NCBI RefSeq assembly: GCF_001650025.1
Contig: NZ_LVVY01000065.1
Span: forward strand, 1 to 64,000
Length of the DNA: 64,000 bases
From: Devosia elaeis
GTDB lineage: Bacteria > Pseudomonadota > Alphaproteobacteria > Rhizobiales > Devosiaceae
Reading direction: 5' to 3'
Below are positions 25,839-35,260 of the stretch, piece by piece. A program made the position numbers and the translations under genes. The first letter of the stretch is position 1, and each line of letters starts with the position of its first letter. The notes below the pieces were generated by a model. That model did not search any database and had not been told where the DNA came from. It was given only the letters and a program-made list of their open reading frames with translations.

Positions 25839-27857
25839 TTAAATATCCAAGTCCGTCACAAACGCGGCATTTTCCTGGATGAATTCGAACCGCGCCTCGG
25901 GCTTGGTGCCCATCAGGCGGTCCACCGTCGTCTTGGTGGCGTCCCTGTCGTCCAGCACCTTCACCTGCAATAGGGTGCGGGTCTTGGGCGACATGGTGGT
26001 TTCGCGCAGATGCGCGAAGGGCATTTCGCCCAGGCCCTTGAAGCGGGTGATGTCGGCCTTGCCCTTGCCGTTGAACTCGGTCTCCATCAGCTCGTTCTTG
26101 TGCGCGTCGTCGCGGGCATAGAGCGTCTTGCCGCCCTGGCTGATGCGATAGAGCGGGGGCATGGCGAGATAGAGGTGACCGTTTTCGATCAGCCGCGGCA
26201 TTTCCTGGAAGAAGAAGGTGATCAGCAGCGAAGCGATATGGGCGCCGTCCACGTCGGCGTCAGTCATGATGATGATCTTGTCGTAGCGCAGGTCTTCTTC
26301 GACATAGCGGTCGCGGGTGCCGCAACCCAGCGCCTGGATCATGTCGGCGATGAGCTGGTTGGCCGCGAGCTTGTCGCGGCTGGCGCCCGCCACGTTCAGG
26401 ATTTTGCCGCGTAGCGGCAGCACGGCCTGATTGGCGCGATTGCGCGCCTGCTTGGCCGAGCCGCCGGCCGAGTCGCCTTCCACGATGAAGAGTTCGGCGC
26501 CCTGGGCGGCGTTCTGGGTACAATCGGCCAGCTTGCCGGGCAGGCGCAGTTTTCGCGTCGCGCTGGCCCGGTCGATTTCCTTTTCCTTGCGGCGGCGCAG
26601 GCGCTCCTCGGCGCGTTCCACGGCCCAGTCCAGCAGCTTGCCGGCCTGGTTGGGCGAGGCGGCCAGCCAATGGTCGAAGGCGTCGCGCAGGGCATTGTCG
26701 ACGATACGGGTGGCTTCGCCTGAGGCCAGCTTGTCCTTGGTCTGGCCGACGAATTCCGGCTCGCGCACGAAGACCGAGAGCATGACCGAGCAGGAGGTCA
26801 GAACGTCCTCGGCGGTCAGGTTCGCGGCGCCCTTGTTCTTGGTCAGCTCGGCATAGTTCTTGAGGCCGCGCAGCAGCGCCAGGCGCATGCCGGATTCGTG
26901 GGTGCCGCCATCGGGCGTCGGCACGGTATTGCAATAGGATTGCACGCCGCCATCGCCCAGGGTCCAGGCAATGGCCCATTCCACCGAGCCGTGGCTGCCG
27001 GGCCGCCCGCTGCGGCCGGCGAAGATATCGTCGGTGATGCGCGTTTCGCCCTCGATGCGCGCCGCCATGAAATCCTTGAGGCCATCGGGATAATGAAACA
27101 CCGCCTTGGCCGGCACTTCGTCATTGGCCAGGCTTTCGTCGCAGCTCCAGCGCAGCTCGACCCCGCCGAACAGATAGGCCTTGGCCCGCGTCATGCGGAA
27201 GATGCGGCCCGCCGAGAAATGGGCCGTGGGGCCGAAGATCTGCGGATCGGGGTGGAAGCGGGTGGAGGTGCCGCGCCGGTTCTGCACCCGGCCGACATTG
27301 ACCACGTCCTCCACCACTTTGCCGCGGCTGAAGGTGATGCGGTAGAGCTGCTGGTCGCGCGCGACCTCCACCACCATGTCGTCCGAGAGCGCATTGACCA
27401 CCGATACGCCCACGCCATGCAGGCCGCCCGAGGTCTCGTAAGCCTTGGAATCGAACTTGCCGCCGGCATGGAGCACGGTGTGCACGATTTCCAGCGTCGA
27501 GCGATTGGGGAATTTCGGATGCTTCTCGACCGGGATGCCACGGCCATTATCGGTAACCGTAATGTATCCGTCGGCGCCCAGATGCACCTCGATCCGCGTG
27601 GCGTGGCCGGCAATGGCCTCGTCCATGGAATTGTCGATCACCTCGGCGAAGAGGTGGTGATAGGCATTGATGTCGGTGCCGCCGATATACATGCCGGGCC
27701 GGCGGCGCACCGGCTCAAGTCCTTCCAGCACCTCGATATCGGCCGCGCCATAGGCGTCCGGGGCAGGCGCGACGCTGCGCGGCACCGGCTTGACCGGCGC
27801 TTCCTGCTTGGGTTCGTCCTGCTGGGGCGCGGCGCCACCGAAGAGATCCTGAGACAT
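25839..27857 (-). CDS. parE: DNA topoisomerase IV subunit B
   Basis: The ATPase subunit of topoisomerase IV, which separates daughter chromosomes. 672 residues. The GHKL ATPase elements are EVIDNSMDEA, TDNGRGIPV and GGLHGVGVSVVNALS. The TOPRIM core has EGDSAGGSAKQARNR, PLRGKILNV and DADVDGAHI. The RRRPGMYIG and final FKGLGEMPFAHLRETTM blocks are also present. ParE is favoured over GyrB by the shorter length (gyrB products are usually about 800) and by the absence of the long C-terminal insert; this is inference. Confidence 0.93.
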   Translation of the reverse strand: MSQDLFGGAAPQQDEPKQEAPVKPVPRSVAPAPDAYGAADIEVLEGLEPVRRRPGMYIGGTDINAYHHLFAEVIDNSMDEAIAGHATRIEVHLGADGYITVTDNGRGIPVEKHPKFPNRSTLEIVHTVLHAGGKFDSKAYETSGGLHGVGVSVVNALSDDMVVEVARDQQLYRITFSRGKVVEDVVNVGRVQNRRGTSTRFHPDPQIFGPTAHFSAGRIFRMTRAKAYLFGGVELRWSCDESLANDEVPAKAVFHYPDGLKDFMAARIEGETRITDDIFAGRSGRPGSHGSVEWAIAWTLGDGGVQSYCNTVPTPDGGTHESGMRLALLRGLKNYAELTKNKGAANLTAEDVLTSCSVMLSVFVREPEFVGQTKDKLASGEATRIVDNALRDAFDHWLAASPNQAGKLLDWAVERAEERLRRRKEKEIDRASATRKLRLPGKLADCTQNAAQGAELFIVEGDSAGGSAKQARNRANQAVLPLRGKILNVAGASRDKLAANQLIADMIQALGCGTRDRYVEEDLRYDKIIIMTDADVDGAHIASLLITFFFQEMPRLIENGHLYLAMPPLYRISQGGKTLYARDDAHKNELMETEFNGKGKADITRFKGLGEMPFAHLRETTMSPKTRTLLQVKVLDDRDATKTTVDRLMGTKPEARFEFIQENAAFVTDLDI

Positions 27858-28127
27858 GCACGTTCCATCTTTGCTACCCGAATCGGGCCGGGCTGATTTC
27901 TAGCATATCCCAGCCTTTTCCGCGGGTCCGGCGCGAGAGGCAATTGCCCACAGGTGAGGCGGTATGATGGCCGTCAAGGTGAACGGGTGCGGAACGCCCT
28001 TGCCGGATCGATACACTTTGCGTCCCAAGATAAGCCGTCCGGTTTACCGCTCGTTTGCTCTTTGAAAGCACTTTCTTAAGCACGCGCTGCTAGAAGAATA
28101 CACATACGGTTTGTCTGGAGTTGCCGT

Positions 28128-28295
28128 ATGCGGACCGAACTGCCCAGTATTGCGTATCGAGGGGCCAGTTCCGGTTCGGACACGCCCGGACATTGGCCGA
28201 TCGCCGGATTGAGTATTGCGTACCGGCTGGCCAATTTCCGCGTGTCGCGTCTGGGCGCCTTGCTCGGCGCGAGCCTGTTTTTCTATCTCGCATGA
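28128..28295 (+). CDS. possible small protein of 55 residues
   Basis: An ATG frame at 28128-28295 has GGAG about eight bases upstream and ends in a hydrophobic LGALLGASLFFYLA tail. It contains two copies of an SIAYR sequence, reflecting an imperfect DNA repeat (28143-28170 and 28212-28238). It lies in the 700-base gap between parE and the ABC-F gene. It could be a small membrane-associated protein, or the repeat could be a non-coding structure. No family is recognised. Confidence 0.3.
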   Translation: MRTELPSIAYRGASSGSDTPGHWPIAGLSIAYRLANFRVSRLGALLGASLFFYLA

Positions 28296-28365
28296 TCGCT
28301 CTTGCCTTGCCGCCGCAAGGCGGTTAGCTATGCGCATCGACCAACACCTGAGACGGGAGGGCTGC

Positions 28366-28434
28366 ATGACTGGTTTTCATACGCATCGTCAGCGCGGACC
28401 CGTTCATGCCCTGCGGTTTTCGCTGCAGGGCTGA
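28366..28434 (+). CDS. candidate leader peptide of the ABC-F gene
   Basis: A 22-codon frame begins at ATG 28366, five bases after GGGAGG, an excellent ribosome binding site. The peptide begins MTGFHTHRQRGPVHALRF and is rich in His and Arg. Its 3' half forms a 7-bp hairpin (GCCCTGC/GCAGGGC, 28409-28432). The stop lies in a GACCA/TGGTC hairpin, and CGGACC near 28394-28399 can instead pair with GGTCCG downstream. This arrangement resembles translational or transcriptional attenuation upstream of ABC-F and erm genes. The ABC-F gene starts 123 bases further on. Confidence 0.5.
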   Translation: MTGFHTHRQRGPVHALRFSLQG

Positions 28435-28557
28435 CCAGGCTGGTCCGGACGCTTCCCGCAAGTTTCCAAACCTCTGGTTTGCCCGTCATGGCGCGCTGCT
28501 TCGAGCGTGCCGGTTTGATGGCAATGGCGCTGTGCGCCGATCCAGTGAGTTGAATTC

Positions 28558-30069
28558 ATGGGCATGATCAGCCTCCGCAATGCCGGCCACCGCGCCGGCG
28601 ATCTTCTGTTCTCCAATCTCAATCTCGTCGTCGGCGAGGGCGACCGCGTGGGCCTCGTCGCCCCCAATGGCCGCGGCAAGACCACGCTGCTGCGGGCCAT
28701 GGCCGGCCTGAGCGAGCTCAGCGAGGGGGAGGTCACGCGCTCGCGCGGCCTTGCCATCGGCTATGTGCCCCAGGACGTGCCCGAAGCCGCGCTCGGCCAG
28801 ACGCCGATGCAATTCGTCGCCGGGGCGCTCGATGCGGCGACGCTGGACAGCGAGAGCTGGCGGGTCGACGTGGTGATGGAGGAATTTTCCATTCCCGAGG
28901 AATTCCGCCACAAGCCGCTCGGCCAGCTCAGCGGCGGCTGGCAGCGCATGGCGCTGCTGGCGCAGGCCTGGGTCACCCAGCCCGATGCGCTGTTGATGGA
29001 CGAGCCGACCAACCATCTCGATCTGGGCCGCATCGGCATGCTGGAGCAATGGCTGGGCTATGCGGCGAAAAACCTGCCCGTAATCATCGCCAGCCATGAT
29101 CGCGCCTTTCTCGATGCCAGCACCAACCGCACCCTGTTCCTGCGCCCCAGCGAACAGGTCTATCTGCCCTTGCCCTATTCCGCGGCCCGGGCCGAGCTCG
29201 ACCAGGTCGATGCCGCCGCCGAGGCCCAGCGCGAGCGCGATCTCAAGCAGGCGGCGCAATTGCGCAAGCAGGCGGCCAAGCTCACCAATATCGGCATCAA
29301 TTCCGGCTCCGACCTGCTCACCGTCAAGTCCCGGCAATTGCGAGACCGGGCCGAGAAGATCGAAACCCGGGTGCAGGAGGTCCACCGTGACCGCACGGGC
29401 CTGGTCAAGCTGGGCAATAGCGGCGCCGAGGCCCGCGTCATGCTGGCCTTCGAGAACGTGCCGGTGACCACGCCCGACGACCGCCAGCTCTTCACCATCG
29501 AGAAACTGCATGTCTTCCAGGGCGACCGCATCGTGCTGCTCGGCCGCAACGGCACCGGCAAGTCGCAATTCATGCGGCTGGTCACCGAGGCGCTCGATGG
29601 CAAGGTGCCGGCCGGCATGCGGCTCAGCCCGCAATTGGCGCCGGGCTATCTCGACCAGGCCCTGGGCTGGCTGCCGCTCGATCCGTCACCGCTCGATTAC
29701 CTGTTGCATCGCTTCGACGAAGGCGACCGGCGCACCATCGCCCTGCTGGCGGGCGCCGGCTTCCCGCCCGATCGTCAGGGCAAGCCGATCCGCATGCTGT
29801 CGCTCGGTCAGCGGGCGCGGTTGGCGCTCCTGGCGCTGCGGCTGGCCAGGCCTAATTTCTACCTGCTGGACGAGCCCACCAATCACCTCGACATTCCGGG
29901 CCAGGAGCAATTGGAGACCGATATCCGGGAGCAGGGGGCGACGACCATCCTCGTCACCCATGATCGCGCCTTCCTCCGCGCCATCGGCACCCGTTTCCTG
30001 CTGATCGAAGGCAGGCGGCTGAAGGAAGTCGACGGCCCCGAGCAATTCCTGGCGGATATGGCGGGGTAG
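28558..30069 (+). CDS. ABC-F family ATPase
   Basis: A 503-residue protein with two ABC ATPase domains and no membrane segment. Such proteins bind the ribosome: some rescue stalled ribosomes, others remove antibiotics. Domain 1 has APNGRGKTT, LSGGWQRMALLAQ and LLMDEPTNHLDL. A charged linker (residues about 215-300) follows. Domain 2 has GRNGTGKSQF, a variant signature LSLGQRARLALLAL, and YLLDEPTNHLDIPG. The start has no strong ribosome site, and a GGCGC/GCGCC hairpin (28525-28537) sits just upstream, which fits controlled translation. ATG 28564 is an alternative start. The antibiotic substrate, if any, is unknown. Confidence 0.92.
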   Translation: MGMISLRNAGHRAGDLLFSNLNLVVGEGDRVGLVAPNGRGKTTLLRAMAGLSELSEGEVTRSRGLAIGYVPQDVPEAALGQTPMQFVAGALDAATLDSESWRVDVVMEEFSIPEEFRHKPLGQLSGGWQRMALLAQAWVTQPDALLMDEPTNHLDLGRIGMLEQWLGYAAKNLPVIIASHDRAFLDASTNRTLFLRPSEQVYLPLPYSAARAELDQVDAAAEAQRERDLKQAAQLRKQAAKLTNIGINSGSDLLTVKSRQLRDRAEKIETRVQEVHRDRTGLVKLGNSGAEARVMLAFENVPVTTPDDRQLFTIEKLHVFQGDRIVLLGRNGTGKSQFMRLVTEALDGKVPAGMRLSPQLAPGYLDQALGWLPLDPSPLDYLLHRFDEGDRRTIALLAGAGFPPDRQGKPIRMLSLGQRARLALLALRLARPNFYLLDEPTNHLDIPGQEQLETDIREQGATTILVTHDRAFLRAIGTRFLLIEGRRLKEVDGPEQFLADMAG

Positions 30070-30182
30070 GGGGCTAAGGGGTGTGTCACGTCCGAGCCGG
30101 CCGCTCTCTCCGCAGCCGCGCCAATATTCCCGCTCGCGCCCCTTGGCTTTCATTTGCTCCTGAAACTGCCCCACGCACAGAG

Positions 30183-30213
30183 CGTCACCCTCGGGTCAAG
30201 CCCGAGGGTGACG
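30183..30213. repeat. palindromic repeat CGTCACCCTCGGG family
   Basis: A perfect 13-bp stem, CGTCACCCTCGGG and CCCGAGGGTGACG, encloses TCAAG. It lies between the ends of the ABC-F gene and the convergent GGDEF gene. Relatives lie at 38385-38472 and 45518-45544. Confidence 0.85.
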
Positions 30214-30246
30214 ACAGGCCCACCATGGCCTTCTGGGGGAACCGTT

Positions 30247-31416
30247 CTAAGCCGACCGGGCCGGGCGCACGTGGGGCGGCGACAGCACCGCCTGGTCCTT
30301 GCCGGCCGCCTTGGCGCGGTAGAGGGCGCGGTCGGCCTCGACCAGCATGTCCGAGAGCGTTTCGCCCGCGCCACGCTGGTGCAGGCCGATGCTGAGCGTC
30401 AGGCTCTGGCCTGGCGGCAGGCCGGCTATCGCCAGTTCGCGCATGGCCGTACGGATGGCTTCGGCCTGCTCCTGCAGGCGGGCAATGTCACCGCCGGCGA
30501 GCAACAGCGCGAATTCCTCCCCGCCGATGCGCGCAGCGGGCCCGCCATCGCTGTGGCGGGCGAGGACATGCGCCACCGCCGCGATCACCTGGTCGCCGGT
30601 CTTGTGGCCATAGGTGTCGTTGATGCGCTTGAAATTGTCGATATCGGCCACCAGCAGCGCGGCGGCGCCGTCGCCGGCCCTGTCGAGAACCGGATTGATG
30701 GCCGCCTCGAAGCCGCGCCGGTTCAGCAGGCCCGTCAGGTAATCGTGGTTCGCCTCTTTGCCGAGCCGCTCGAAGATGTCGAGACCCATGGCGGCCAGGA
30801 ACAGCAGCGCGATGGTACCGAGCAGGATGGGCGTGAAGGCCTGGATCGTCAGCCAATAGGAGGATTGCTGGTAAGAAGGGCCGTCCGCCGTTTGCAGCAC
30901 GCCGGTCAGTGCCAGGGCGGGCCGCAGCAGCGCCAGCACGATGCTGAGCAGGGCGGCGATGAGCAGCAGCCGGTCGGCCGTGGAAAGGGGACGCTTTGCC
31001 AGCAATTTCTGCACGGCGGCGCCAGTGATTCCAGCCAGGATCAATCCGACCACCAGGATACGGGCATTGAGCGAGGGATCGACGAAGAGAAACCAGCCGT
31101 AGAGGCCGAAACCGACGACAAGAATGGCGGCGAAGGCGCGCCAGGGCAGCGCGACCTCGATCCGCTGCAGGGCGGCGCAGCAGAACGCCAGCACCCCCAC
31201 CACGAAGACGCCATTGCTGACCAGGCGATTGGCGGTCTCGTTTTCGAGCGGGGTGAGATCGACGAGAACGAAGCCCAGTGCCCCCAGCGCAAAGGCCAGA
31301 GCGAGCAGGGCCAGGTGGCGCTGCCAGGGCCAGCGCCGCCAGAGCAGCAGGAACATCACCGCGAAGGTGGCGGCGATAGCCGGGTTGAGAAGCGAAAAGT
31401 AAATCTGACCCGGCAT
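30247..31416 (-). CDS. membrane-bound diguanylate cyclase
   Basis: A 389-residue protein with about seven hydrophobic helices in the first 215 residues, then a GGDEF domain. The domain has NHDYLTGLLNRRGFE, LLVADIDNFKRINDTYGHKTGDQVI, and the active site RIGGEEF. It would make cyclic di-GMP in response to a membrane signal. No inhibitory site is clear. The tig gene and a strong terminator lie upstream. It is the second GGDEF protein in the window, and two PilZ receptors lie 4-5 kb away. Confidence 0.9.
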   Translation of the reverse strand: MPGQIYFSLLNPAIAATFAVMFLLLWRRWPWQRHLALLALAFALGALGFVLVDLTPLENETANRLVSNGVFVVGVLAFCCAALQRIEVALPWRAFAAILVVGFGLYGWFLFVDPSLNARILVVGLILAGITGAAVQKLLAKRPLSTADRLLLIAALLSIVLALLRPALALTGVLQTADGPSYQQSSYWLTIQAFTPILLGTIALLFLAAMGLDIFERLGKEANHDYLTGLLNRRGFEAAINPVLDRAGDGAAALLVADIDNFKRINDTYGHKTGDQVIAAVAHVLARHSDGGPAARIGGEEFALLLAGGDIARLQEQAEAIRTAMRELAIAGLPPGQSLTLSIGLHQRGAGETLSDMLVEADRALYRAKAAGKDQAVLSPPHVRPARSA

Positions 31417-31520
31417 CCCTGAAACGCTCGCGCACCCGTCTGCGGGCAGATGCTAGGGATATTCCCATAATCCTGGGTTAATCGCCCCGCGAAACGGCCG
31501 GAAGTCATTGCCGTCCAGAC

Positions 31521-31552
31521 GAAAAAGAAGGCCGCCCGGAGGCGGCCTTCTT
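31521..31552 (-). terminator. rho-independent terminator after tig
   Basis: A perfect 12-bp stem AAGAAGGCCGCC/GGCGGCCTTCTT (31525-31536 and 31541-31552) with a CGGA loop. Read on the minus strand it is followed by a T run, so it ends tig transcription before the GGDEF gene. Confidence 0.9.
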
Positions 31553-31578
31553 GCGATGCAGGCGACCCCTGCGAAAGC

Positions 31579-32958
31579 TTAGTGGTGATGTTCCTCGGGA
31601 ACATCTTCCTCGCCGGCCTCGATCAGCTTGGCGAGTTCGTCGCGGGTCACCTTCTTGTCGGTGATGTCGCCGAGTTCGATGATGTGGTCCACCACCTTGT
31701 TCTCGAAGATCGGGGCGCGCAGGCTGGCGAGGGCTTGCGGGTTCTTGCGATAATAATCGTAGACCTGCTGTTCCTGGCCGGGGAAGCGGCGGACTTCGGC
31801 GATCAGCGCCTGCTGGTGTTCCTCATCGGTCACCTGCACTTCGTTGACATTGCCGATTTCGGCGACCACCAGGCCCAGGCGCACGCGGCGTTCAGCGATG
31901 CGCTTGTACTGTTCCTTGGCTTCTTCCTCGGTCGTGCCTTCGTCCTCGAAGGAGCGGCCATGGCTCTGCACTTCGTGTTCGACGCGCTGCCAGATCGTGT
32001 TGAATTCGGCATCGACCAGCTGGGCCGGCACGTCGAACTTGTGGCCGTCGTCCAGCGCGTCGAGCACCTGGCGCTTCATGTGTTGGCGGCCCATGGAAGC
32101 GAGAGCGCTTTCCATCTGCTCGCGCACGGCCTTGCGCAGGGCGGCGACGTCTTCGAGGCCCAGGCGCTTGGCGAAATCGTCGTCCAGCTCGCCCTGGTTC
32201 GGACCATCGACATGCAGGATGGTGACGTCGAATTCGGCGGCTTTGCCGGCCAGATCCTTGTTCTGGTAGTCGGTGGGGAAGGTGACCGAGATCGTCCGGG
32301 TCTCGTCCTTCTTCATGCCGACGAGCTGCTCTTCGAAGCCGGGGATGAATTCGCCCGAGCCCACGGTCAGGTGCGCGTGGTCGGACTTGCCGCCCTCGAA
32401 TTCCACGCCGTCGATCTTGCCGACGAAGGAAAGGCCCAGGCGGTCGCCGTTTTCGACAACGGCGTCGTCGCCCTTGTCGGTATAGCCGCGATTCTGGTTG
32501 AACACGCGGGTCACTTCGGCGTCGACTTCGGCTTCGGTGATGTCCACGACCGGCTTTTCGATCTTGACGCCCTTGATGTCCATCAGGGTGACCGGCGGCA
32601 GGACTTCATATTCGACTTCGAAGGCGAGGTCCGACTTGCCGTCCAGCACGTCGTTGATGACGGTCTGGTCCTGGGGCAGGTCGACCTTCGGCTGGGCGGC
32701 GGCGCGTTCCTTGCGCTCGTCCAGCGTGTCGGAGACCGTGGCGTTGATCGCGTCGGTCATCACTTCGGACATGGCGGAGCGGCCATAGACCTTCTTGAGA
32801 TGGGCGGTCGGCACCTTGCCGGGACGGAAGCCCTTGATATTGGCCTGGCCCTTGAGTTCTTCGAGCTTGGCGTCCAGGCGCGAATTGAGGTCTGCGGCCG
32901 GAATGGTGACGCTCAGCTTGCGCTTCAGGCCTTCATTGAGGGTTTCGGTAACCTGCAT
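31579..32958 (-). CDS. tig: trigger factor chaperone
   Basis: Trigger factor binds the ribosome exit tunnel and shields new chains. 459 residues from ATG 32958; the longer frame to 33084 runs through the tRNA-Leu gene. The ribosome-binding signature GFRPGKVP is at residues about 46-53. The central FKBP-type prolyl isomerase domain runs from about 160 to 250 (DRLGLSFVGKIDGVEFEGG, IPGFEEQLVGMK). The C-terminal arm is helical and ends in EEHHH. A terminator follows. Confidence 0.96.
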   Translation of the reverse strand: MQVTETLNEGLKRKLSVTIPAADLNSRLDAKLEELKGQANIKGFRPGKVPTAHLKKVYGRSAMSEVMTDAINATVSDTLDERKERAAAQPKVDLPQDQTVINDVLDGKSDLAFEVEYEVLPPVTLMDIKGVKIEKPVVDITEAEVDAEVTRVFNQNRGYTDKGDDAVVENGDRLGLSFVGKIDGVEFEGGKSDHAHLTVGSGEFIPGFEEQLVGMKKDETRTISVTFPTDYQNKDLAGKAAEFDVTILHVDGPNQGELDDDFAKRLGLEDVAALRKAVREQMESALASMGRQHMKRQVLDALDDGHKFDVPAQLVDAEFNTIWQRVEHEVQSHGRSFEDEGTTEEEAKEQYKRIAERRVRLGLVVAEIGNVNEVQVTDEEHQQALIAEVRRFPGQEQQVYDYYRKNPQALASLRAPIFENKVVDHIIELGDITDKKVTRDELAKLIEAGEEDVPEEHHH

Positions 32959-33005
32959 TGGGGTCTTATTCCCGTATTGATTGATCTCGTTAGGCCGAGG
33001 CCATG

Positions 33006-33090
33006 TGGTGCGGGTGAGAGGACTCGAACCTCCACGCCTTGCGGCGCTGGAACCTAAATCCAGTGCGTCTACCAGTTCCGCCACACCCGC
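33006..33090 (-). tRNA. tRNA-Leu (anticodon TAG)
   Basis: On the minus strand the acceptor GCGGGTG pairs with CACCCGC. The anticodon stem CTGGA/TCCAG encloses TTTAGGT, giving anticodon TAG. The long variable arm and the T arm (GAGGTTCGAGTCCTC region) match class II tRNA-Leu. CCA is encoded (33008-33006). It ends 48 bases before tig on the same strand, so the two may be co-transcribed. Confidence 0.95.
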
Positions 33091-33222
33091 AAGGGCCCCC
33101 GTCGGCCGGGTTGGCGTTGCATCTATATGAAGAGTGAAAGCCAGTCAAAGCTTCATTCTCCGCCGCTCGTGGCGGCTGCCCGCCCATTTGCGCGCCATTC
33201 GCCCCGGTGATAGGGACGGGAC

Positions 33223-33362
33223 TTGCGCAGAACGTGGGCATATTGCACATTTTTTGCGCAACTGACCTGCCACTGGTCTTCCCGTCCTCTGGCATGACTT
33301 TCTCTAACTCTTTTGATTACAAGGCAATTTTGGCTCTGGCATGGCGTGGCACAGCCCGTGCA
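33223..33362 (+). promoter_or_regulatory. sigma-54 promoter and NtrC-type sites upstream of glnB
   Basis: TGGCAC-N5-GTGCA at 33347-33362 has the GG-N10-GC spacing of a sigma-54 -24/-12 promoter. About 100 bases upstream, TTGCAC-N7-GCGCAA at 33243-33261 differs by one base from the NtrC consensus TTGCAC-N7-GTGCAA. A weaker half-matching site at 33223-33241 lies 20 bases further. This predicts nitrogen-limited induction of glnB-glnA. Confidence 0.7.
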
Positions 33363-33406
33363 TACGCTTTGGCGGTAACTGCCGAAAACGGCCATTGGAG
33401 GCGTAA

Positions 33407-33745
<339 letters not shown>

Positions 33746-33800
33746 GCGCCGGCGCCGCACCATCAGCAACAGCATTCCGAATTAGACAGGGGAAGACCTA

Positions 33801-35210
33801 ATGACCACCGGAAGCGATATCGTAAAGCGGCTCAAGGAAGAGAACATCAAGTATCTCGACCTGCGCTTCACCGACCTGCGCGGCAAGCTGCAGCATGTCA
33901 CCATGGACGTTTCGGTGGTCGACGCCGACATGTTCGAGGAAGGCGTCATGTTCGACGGTTCCTCCATCGCCGGCTGGAAGGCCATCAACGAGTCCGACAT
34001 GGTGCTGATGCCCGATCCGAACTCGGCCTATCTCGACCCGTTCTTCGCCGCCTCCACCCTGGCCGTGAACTGCGACATTCTCGAGCCCGCGACCTACCAG
34101 CCCTATAACCGCGATCCGCGCTCCATCGCCAAGAAGGCCGAAGCCCTGGTCAAGTCCTCGGGCATCGGCGACTCGGTGGTGTTCGGGCCCGAGCCGGAAT
34201 TCTTCATTTTCGACGACGTCCGCTATTCCAACACCACCTACAAGGTGGGGTTCTCGGTCGATCATTCGGAACTGCCGACCAATAACGACGCCGAATATGA
34301 AGGCGGCAATAACGGCCACCATATCGGCCTCAAGAAGGGCTATTTCCCGGTCCCGCCGGTGGACAGCGCCCAGGACATGCGCGGCGAGATGCTCGAGGCC
34401 ATGGGCGCCATGGGCGTCATCATCGAGAAGCATCACCACGAAGTGGCCTCGGCCCAGCACGAGCTCGGCCTCAAGTTCAAGCCGATGATCCAGTCGGCAG
34501 ACGACGTGCTGATCTACAAATATGCCGTCCAGCAGGTCGCCAATGCCTATGGCAAGACCGCGACCTTCATGCCCAAGCCCGTCTACGGCGATAACGGTTC
34601 GGGCATGCATTGCCACCAGTCGATCTGGAAGGACGGCAAGCCGCTCTTCGCCGGCGATCAATATGCCGGCCTGTCGATGGAATGCCTCTATTACATCGGC
34701 GGCGTCATCAAGCATGCCAAGGCGATCAACGCCTTCACCAACCCGACCACCAATTCCTACAAGCGCCTGGTGCCTGGCTTCGAAGCCCCCGTGCTGCTGG
34801 CCTATTCGGCCCGCAACCGCTCGGCGTCCTGCCGCATTCCCTTCGGCCAGTCGCCGAAGTCCAAGCGCGTCGAGGTTCGCTTCCCCGATCCGCTGGCCAA
34901 TCCCTACCTCGCCTTCACGGCGCTGCTGATGGCCGGCCTCGACGGCATCAAGAACAAGATCCATCCGGGCGATCCGATGGACAAGGACCTCTACGAGCTG
35001 CCCAAGGAAGAGCTCAAGGAAATCCCGACTGTGTCCGGCTCGCTCCGCGAAGCGCTGGAAAGCCTCTCGGCCGACCGCGACTTCCTCAAGGTCGGCGGCG
35101 TCATGGATGACGACTTCATCGACAGCTATATCGACCTCAAGATGCAGGAAGTGATCAAGTTCGAGCACACCCCGCACCCGGTCGAGTACGAAATGTACTA
35201 TTCCGCCTGA
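33801..35210 (+). CDS. glnA: glutamine synthetase type I
   Basis: Ammonium assimilation enzyme: glutamate plus ammonia to glutamine. 469 residues, the normal GSI length, from ATG 33801 behind AGGGGAA. The DGSS motif (FDGSSIAGW), [12 protein letters not shown] segment ([12 protein letters not shown]), [10 protein letters not shown] and the adenylylation site Tyr398 in MDKDLYELP are all present. A terminator follows at 35236. It shares the nitrogen promoter with glnB. Confidence 0.98.
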   Translation: MTTGSDIVKRLKEENIKYLDLRFTDLRGKLQHVTMDVSVVDADMFEEGVMFDGSSIAGWKAINESDMVLMPDPNSAYLDPFFAASTLAVNCDILEPATYQPYNRDPRSIAKKAEALVKSSGIGDSVVFGPEPEFFIFDDVRYSNTTYKVGFSVDHSELPTNNDAEYEGGNNGHHIGLKKGYFPVPPVDSAQDMRGEMLEAMGAMGVIIEKHHHEVASAQHELGLKFKPMIQSADDVLIYKYAVQQVANAYGKTATFMPKPVYGDNGSGMHCHQSIWKDGKPLFAGDQYAGLSMECLYYIGGVIKHAKAINAFTNPTTNSYKRLVPGFEAPVLLAYSARNRSASCRIPFGQSPKSKRVEVRFPDPLANPYLAFTALLMAGLDGIKNKIHPGDPMDKDLYELPKEELKEIPTVSGSLREALESLSADRDFLKVGGVMDDDFIDSYIDLKMQEVIKFEHTPHPVEYEMYYSA

Positions 35211-35235
35211 GCGGATCGATCATCGCATGAGGGAG

Positions 35236-35260
35236 GGGGCCTTTCGGGGCCCCTTTTCTT
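35236..35260 (+). terminator. rho-independent terminator after glnA
   Basis: A 6-bp GGGGCC/GGCCCC stem (35236-35241 and 35248-35253) with a 6-base loop, followed by a T-rich tract, lies 25 bases after the glnA stop. Confidence 0.75.

Noticed and set aside
32959-33084. extended trigger factor start
   Set aside because: The extension is an artefact of reading through the tRNA-Leu gene.
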